Part shown: piece by piece, positions 7,116-10,428 of the stretch
Position numbering within the stretch: position 1 is the stretch's first letter
Layout: each line of letters opens with the position of its first letter
DNA from: an uncultured Moheibacter sp.
Lineage (GTDB): Bacteria; Bacteroidota; Bacteroidia; Flavobacteriales; Weeksellaceae
Assembly: GCA_937875605.1 (NCBI GenBank)
Contig: CALLXZ010000228.1
Location: 1 to 10,428 of the forward strand
Length of the DNA: 10,428 nucleotides
Direction: 5' to 3'
Notes under the pieces: model-generated
Told to the model about the DNA's origin: nothing
The model's input: only the letters and a program-made list of their open reading frames with translations
The model's database searches: none
Made by a program: the position numbers and the translations under genes

Positions 7116-7991
7116 TTGGACACCAAAGAAATCATCAAAAAAGTCAAACGGATTGAGCTGAAAAGCCGGCGAAAAGCCAATAATCTGTTTATGGGCGAAT
7201 ACCAAAGTTCGTTCAAAGGGCGTGGTATGATTTTTTCTGAAATTCGTCCTTATCAGTATGGTGATGATGTCCGAAACATCGATTGGAATAAAACAGCGCA
7301 TTTCAACGAGCCTTATGTAAAAGTTTTTGAAGAAGAAAGGGAATTGACCATGATTTTGATGGTAGATGTCAGCGGTTCCGGTGATTTCGGAACGCGAAAA
7401 CAATTCAAATCTGATACCATCGCCGAGATTTGCGCAACGCTTGCCATTTCGGCTATAACATACAATGATAAGGTAGGTTTGATTCTTTTTTCAGAGGAAA
7501 TCGAATTGTTTATTCCGCCCAAAAAAGGAAAAAAACATGTGCTGAGAATCATCCGTGAATTGGTCAATTATGAACCTGAAAATCGTCAAAATAATTTGTC
7601 AGATGCGCTTCGTTTTCTGATGGATAGTTTTAAACGAAAAGCAAATGTTTTCATTCTTTCTGATTTTATGGACGAAAGTTCGTATTTGAAAAACCTGAAA
7701 ATTGCTGCTAAAAAGCATGACATCACCGGAATACGGGTTTTCGACGAAAAAGAGTCGGAAATGCCTGATGTGGGAATTGTTCAATTGGTGGACAATGAAA
7801 CCGGCGAACGAAAATTTGTCAATACTTCGTCCGCAGCCGTTCGAAAACAATACAAAGATTATTATGCACGATTGACGTATGAATTCGCCCAGCAATTTAA
7901 TCTCGCAGGCGCCGGAAATTTAACCATCCGTGCCGACGAAGATTACATCAAACCTTTGTTGAATTATTTTAAAAAACATTCTTTAAAATGA
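7116..7991 (+). CDS. DUF58 / VWA-like protein of the Bat operon
   Basis: 291-residue cytosolic DUF58 protein, partner class of MoxR ATPases; molecular function not established. Visible: an N-terminal basic helix (KEIIKKVKRIELKSRRKANN), the family signature RPYQYGDDVRNIDWNKTA (about 44-61), FNEPYVKVFEEERELTM, and a VWA-like core with a metal-site motif DVSGS (84-88), the strand KVGLILFSEEIELFIPPKKGKKHVLRII and VFILSDFMD (about 178-186). It lacks transmembrane segments, as expected for the short Bacteroidetes form. No ATG is available: homologues as I recall begin M-[DE]-T-x-E-L, which aligns the TTG at 7116 (LDTKEI) as the start; the TTG at 7104 would add four residues taken partly from the tandem repeat. 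The stop overlaps the next ATG as ATGA, so translation is probably coupled. Confidence 0.93.
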   Translation: MDTKEIIKKVKRIELKSRRKANNLFMGEYQSSFKGRGMIFSEIRPYQYGDDVRNIDWNKTAHFNEPYVKVFEEERELTMILMVDVSGSGDFGTRKQFKSDTIAEICATLAISAITYNDKVGLILFSEEIELFIPPKKGKKHVLRIIRELVNYEPENRQNNLSDALRFLMDSFKRKANVFILSDFMDESSYLKNLKIAAKKHDITGIRVFDEKESEMPDVGIVQLVDNETGERKFVNTSSAAVRKQYKDYYARLTYEFAQQFNLAGAGNLTIRADEDYIKPLLNYFKKHSLK

Positions 7992-8995
7992 TGGGATTTT
8001 TGGATGTTAGATGTTGTACGTTAGATGTTTGTCATTCAGATCGGAGAATCTCATTGTCTATTTTCTTTTGCCTTATTTCGATTTTTTCCTTTAGTCAAAT
8101 TGATACTAAAATAGATACGACCCATATCAAAATCGGTGAACCGATTCATTTTACTTTAACTGTTCCTTTACACTCGAAAACCAATGTTAAATTACCTGAA
8201 TTACAGGATACACTTAGTTTTCACATTGAAATTCTCGATCAGAAAATTGATACGGTTTTAAACGGAGAGAAGAAAAGTCTTGTTCAACGTATGACACTTA
8301 CGAGTTTTGATCCGGGCGAATTCCTCATTCGTTCGCTTCCCGTTGTAGTCAATGAAGACACCTTGCTTTCGCAATCTTTCCAAATAAAAGTAGACGAGGT
8401 GAAAATCGATTCGGCTAATCTTGCCGGATTCCCGATTAAACCTATCATGGAAGAGGAATATACCTGGAAAGATTATTGGGACAAATACTGGCTTTATTTC
8501 CTGATCGGTGCTCTTGTATTTTTTGCCTTGCTGATTGTAGCAATTTTATTTTTACGCGATAAAAAACGAAAAGATATTTTGGCGAAAACGCCTAAAACGC
8601 CTTATGATGAAGCAAAAGACGCTTTGAAAACATTGGACAAAAAGAATTATTTGACAAAAGGACAAGTCAATCCATACTACTCCGAACTTTCTTTTGTTTT
8701 AAGAAGATATTTAGGGAAAGTCTATCATTTTTCTTCTTTGGAATTGTTGTCGGATGATTTGGTGGATTATTTCCAAAAAACCACACATCTGGAAAAAACA
8801 GAAGTAGATCAACTGAAAGAATTTTTATACGAATCCGATTTGGTAAAATTTGCAAAAGCTATTCCGGACGAAACACAAAATGCCCGTCACCGAAAATGGG
8901 TGGAAAATCTGGTAGAAAGAATCAAACCACTGGAAATAGAAGAAGAACCACATTTAGAGTTGAAGCCCAATGAAAAATACCGAAAAATTACATGA
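7988..8995 (+). CDS. BatD/DUF4381-like membrane protein of the Bat operon
   Basis: 335 residues from the overlapping ATG at 7988 (ATGATGGG; the second ATG is also possible). Order: an odd N-terminus (1-22, repeat-derived); a signal-type hydrophobic stretch (23-36, LSIFFCLISIFSFS then Q); a beta-rich periplasmic domain (about 37-150; HIKIGEPIHFTLTVP and MTLTSFDPGEFLIRSLPVVV resemble BatD-type Ig-like domains); a transmembrane helix (about 168-189); and a helical cytoplasmic domain (about 200-313; AKDALKTLDKKNYL, NPYYSELSFVLRRYLGKVYHFSSLELLSDDLVDYF, SDLVKFAKAIPDE) resembling DUF4381-type domains. The acidic tail ends EEEPHLELKPNEKYRKIT. In Bacteroidetes a gene of this type commonly sits between the DUF58 gene and batA, so it is probably a structural part of the membrane VWA complex. 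A TTG start at 8054 would skip the repeat but leave the signal peptide without positive charges. Family call moderately secure; role inferred. Confidence 0.85.
   Translation: MMGFLDVRCCTLDVCHSDRRISLSIFFCLISIFSFSQIDTKIDTTHIKIGEPIHFTLTVPLHSKTNVKLPELQDTLSFHIEILDQKIDTVLNGEKKSLVQRMTLTSFDPGEFLIRSLPVVVNEDTLLSQSFQIKVDEVKIDSANLAGFPIKPIMEEEYTWKDYWDKYWLYFLIGALVFFALLIVAILFLRDKKRKDILAKTPKTPYDEAKDALKTLDKKNYLTKGQVNPYYSELSFVLRRYLGKVYHFSSLELLSDDLVDYFQKTTHLEKTEVDQLKEFLYESDLVKFAKAIPDETQNARHRKWVENLVERIKPLEIEEEPHLELKPNEKYRKIT
8003..8055 (+). repeat. Repeat cluster inside the 5' end of the BatD-like gene
   Basis: GTTAGATGTT occurs at 8006-8015 and again at 8020-8029, followed at 8031-8055 by a GTCATTC...GAATCTCATT phrase. 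These translate as DVRCCTLDVCHSDRRIS. From memory both phrases (xTTAGATGTTx repeats and TGTCATTC...GAATCTCA elements) are common dispersed intergenic repeats in Flavobacteria. Here they lie after the start codon and before the signal-peptide core, so they are translated if the start at 7988 is right. Confidence 0.6.
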
Positions 8996-10011
8996 TGGGA
9001 AATTTTGAGTTTCAAAATCCATGGCTGCTTTTACTGCTTCTTTTGATTCCGTTGTTGATTTATTTTCGGGTCAAAAAGAAAAAGCCGGATGCTGCCGTAA
9101 AAATTTCATCACTGAAACCTTTTGAAGATGCCGGCACATTTCTGGCCCGGTTAAAACCTATCCTTTATGTTTTGCGGCTTTTTGCAATTGCGCTCATCAT
9201 CTTTGCTCTGGCTCGTCCGCAAATTGTGGAAATGTCTTCCACCGTAAAGTCTGATAAAGGAGTCGATATTTTGATGGTAGTGGATACTTCGCTCAGTATG
9301 CTTGCTAGAGATTTAAAGCCCGACCGTTTGGAAGCGCTGAAAGAAGTGGCAGAAAATTTCTCCAAAGACCGCCCGAGTGACCGGATTGGTTTGGTGGCTT
9401 ATTCGGGAGAAGCCATTGCAAAAGTCCCTTTGACGACCGATCATCGAGTTTTAATTCAGGAAATCCGAAAACTTCAAACCCGAGAATTGGAAGACGGAAC
9501 CGCCATCGGAGTGGGCTTGGCAACCGCTATTAACCATTTGACCGACAGCAAGGCGGAAAGTAAAATCATCATTTTGATTACAGATGGTGTCGAATCCATT
9601 GATTACCGAAATGATTTACTCTATGTTTCGCCAATGGACGCTACGCAAATCGCTGTAAATAAACACATTAAAGTATACACAATCGGTGTTGGAACCAATG
9701 GTCGCGCACCCTTTCCAACCCAGCAGGATCCTTTTACGGGAGAATTGATTTTTACAATGGAGCAAGTGGAAATCGATGAGCCGCTTTTGAGAAACATTGC
9801 AAGTCAAACCGGAGGCGAATATTTTCGCGCGACTGACAATGAATCTTTGGAAGAAATTTATAATCAGATTGACCAATTGGAAAAAACCGAAATAAACGAA
9901 ATAAAATATTATAATTACACCGAATTATTCGGAAAATATTTGACATGGGCATTGATTTTATTATTTTTCGAAATCATTTTACGCAAAACCATTTTTAAAG
10001 AACTGACCTGA
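8992..10011 (+). CDS. batA: BatA: membrane-anchored VWA-domain protein
   Basis: 339-residue inner-membrane protein of the Bat (aerotolerance) family. The BatA N-terminal signature FEFQNPWLLLLLLLIPLLIYF gives transmembrane helix 1 (about 11-25); helix 2 is at about 57-77 (LYVLRLFAIALIIFALARPQ); the VWA domain follows (about 90-300); and a C-terminal helix lies at about 316-331. The metal-ion-dependent adhesion site is complete: DTSLS (D98, S100, S102), the threonine in DGTAIG (T170) and the aspartate in ITDGVE (D198). The VWA domain lies between helices 2 and 3; by family precedent it may face the periplasm, but this was not settled from sequence. It starts in the ATGA overlap with the upstream gene (the second ATG at 8995 is equally possible) and its stop shares one base with the batB start, so all are in one transcript. 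It is a likely client of the MoxR ATPase and partner of BatB. Normal length, no defects. Confidence 0.95.
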   Translation: MMGNFEFQNPWLLLLLLLIPLLIYFRVKKKKPDAAVKISSLKPFEDAGTFLARLKPILYVLRLFAIALIIFALARPQIVEMSSTVKSDKGVDILMVVDTSLSMLARDLKPDRLEALKEVAENFSKDRPSDRIGLVAYSGEAIAKVPLTTDHRVLIQEIRKLQTRELEDGTAIGVGLATAINHLTDSKAESKIIILITDGVESIDYRNDLLYVSPMDATQIAVNKHIKVYTIGVGTNGRAPFPTQQDPFTGELIFTMEQVEIDEPLLRNIASQTGGEYFRATDNESLEEIYNQIDQLEKTEINEIKYYNYTELFGKYLTWALILLFFEIILRKTIFKELT

Positions 10012-10428
10012 TGAACTGGGCACAACCGGAAAATAGTATTTGGCTCCTTTTTATACCGATTTTCATTGGTCTGGCGGTTTATGTGTATAATTGGCGAATA
10101 AAAACCCGTGAAAAATTTGCCGATTCTCACCTCATCCCAAAATTATTTCCCTCCGATTCTCAGTCTAATTACGGTTTAAAGATATTGTTTCTTGCAACGG
10201 GAATTCTGATGGCCGTTTTGTCGCTGATGGATCCGCTGTATGGTGAGGAGGAAGTTAAAATAAAACGCGAAGGAATTGATATCATCTATGCGCTGGATTT
10301 GTCAAATAGCATGAATGCCGAAGATGTAGTTCCCAGCCGTTTGGAGCGGGCAAAAAAAATCATTTCCGAATCAGTAAATAGTTTGGGCGGCGACCGCGCC
10401 GGCTTGATTGTGTTTGCGGCAGATGCTT
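10011..10428 (+). CDS. batB: BatB: membrane-anchored VWA-domain protein, 3' partial
   Basis: First 139 residues of a second Bat-family VWA protein, cut by the window end. Starts at ATG 10011 inside the TGATG junction with the batA stop. Visible: MNWAQPENSIWLLFIPIF opening with transmembrane helix 1 (about 9-27), a basic loop (NWRIKTREKF), helix 2 (about 56-73), then the start of the VWA domain with the metal-site motif ALDLSNSMNAED (D96, S98, S100), the conserved PSRLERAKKIISESV helix and GDRAGLIVFAADA. This sequence pattern is characteristic of BatB rather than BatA. In the usual Bacteroidetes order a TPR protein (BatC) and BatD/BatE would follow, but they are outside the window. Confidence 0.93.
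   Translation, partial: MNWAQPENSIWLLFIPIFIGLAVYVYNWRIKTREKFADSHLIPKLFPSDSQSNYGLKILFLATGILMAVLSLMDPLYGEEEVKIKREGIDIIYALDLSNSMNAEDVVPSRLERAKKIISESVNSLGGDRAGLIVFAADA

Noticed and set aside
8054..8056. TTG at 8054 as the true start of the BatD-like gene
   Set aside because: It would avoid the repeat-derived residues but gives a signal peptide with no positive n-region and loses the ATGA coupling seen elsewhere in the operon; kept only as an alternative.
1..10428. Defence system, mobile element, CRISPR array or RNA gene
   Set aside because: No transposase, integrase, nuclease, array-like repeats, tRNA-like folds or rRNA sequence were seen. The MoxR/VWA set matches the chromosomal Bat operon in order and motifs rather than a MoxR-VWA ternary defence cassette.

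Overview
The window looks like a chromosomal segment from a flavobacterium, probably in or near the Chryseobacterium clade (Weeksellaceae). This is inferred from the AT-rich sequence with very AT-rich spacers, a type IX secretion (T9SS) C-terminal sorting domain, TAnnTTTG-type promoter boxes without clear Shine-Dalgarno sites, TPR-membrane-AraC regulators and a Bacteroidetes-type MoxR/Bat operon. I see no rRNA, tRNA, CRISPR array, transposase, phage or plasmid genes.

Layout. (1) Positions 1-1532, plus strand: the C-terminal three quarters of a prolyl oligopeptidase (family S9A) with all three catalytic residues, followed by an intrinsic terminator. (2) Positions 1644-3057, minus strand: a self-contained unit made of a promoter box, a secreted protein with seven HAF-type repeats and a T9SS sorting domain, and a strong terminator. 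(3) Positions 3197-5767, minus strand: a two-gene operon. The first gene encodes a periplasmic-TPR / membrane / cytoplasmic-AraC one-component regulator that starts at TTG. The second overlaps it by 8 nt and encodes a TPR / membrane protein with no output domain. (4) Positions 5736-6052: an AT-rich divergent regulatory region. (5) Positions 6053-10428, plus strand: a MoxR/Bat operon in the order moxR AAA+ ATPase, DUF58 protein, BatD/DUF4381-like membrane protein, batA, batB (cut by the window end). Its last four genes are joined by ATGA or TGATG overlaps.

How the genes work together. In the Bat operon, a MoxR ATPase probably remodels or activates von Willebrand A (VWA) proteins: the DUF58 protein in the cytosol, and BatA and BatB anchored in the inner membrane. 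The BatD-like protein adds a periplasmic domain and a cytoplasmic domain. The family has been linked to aerotolerance and envelope stress in Bacteroides, but its biochemistry is not settled. The TPR/AraC pair is probably an independent envelope-sensing regulator. It diverges from the Bat operon, so control of that operon is possible but unproven.

Most unusual points. Two junctions in the Bat operon carry short repeat-like phrases: a hairpin plus a 7-nt tandem repeat before the DUF58 gene, and a repeat cluster translated as the first ~22 residues of the BatD-like protein. The AraC-type regulator is paired with an effector-less paralogue. Two genes lack any usable ATG start. I found no convincing wholly new system; the rest is recognisable families in ordinary order.
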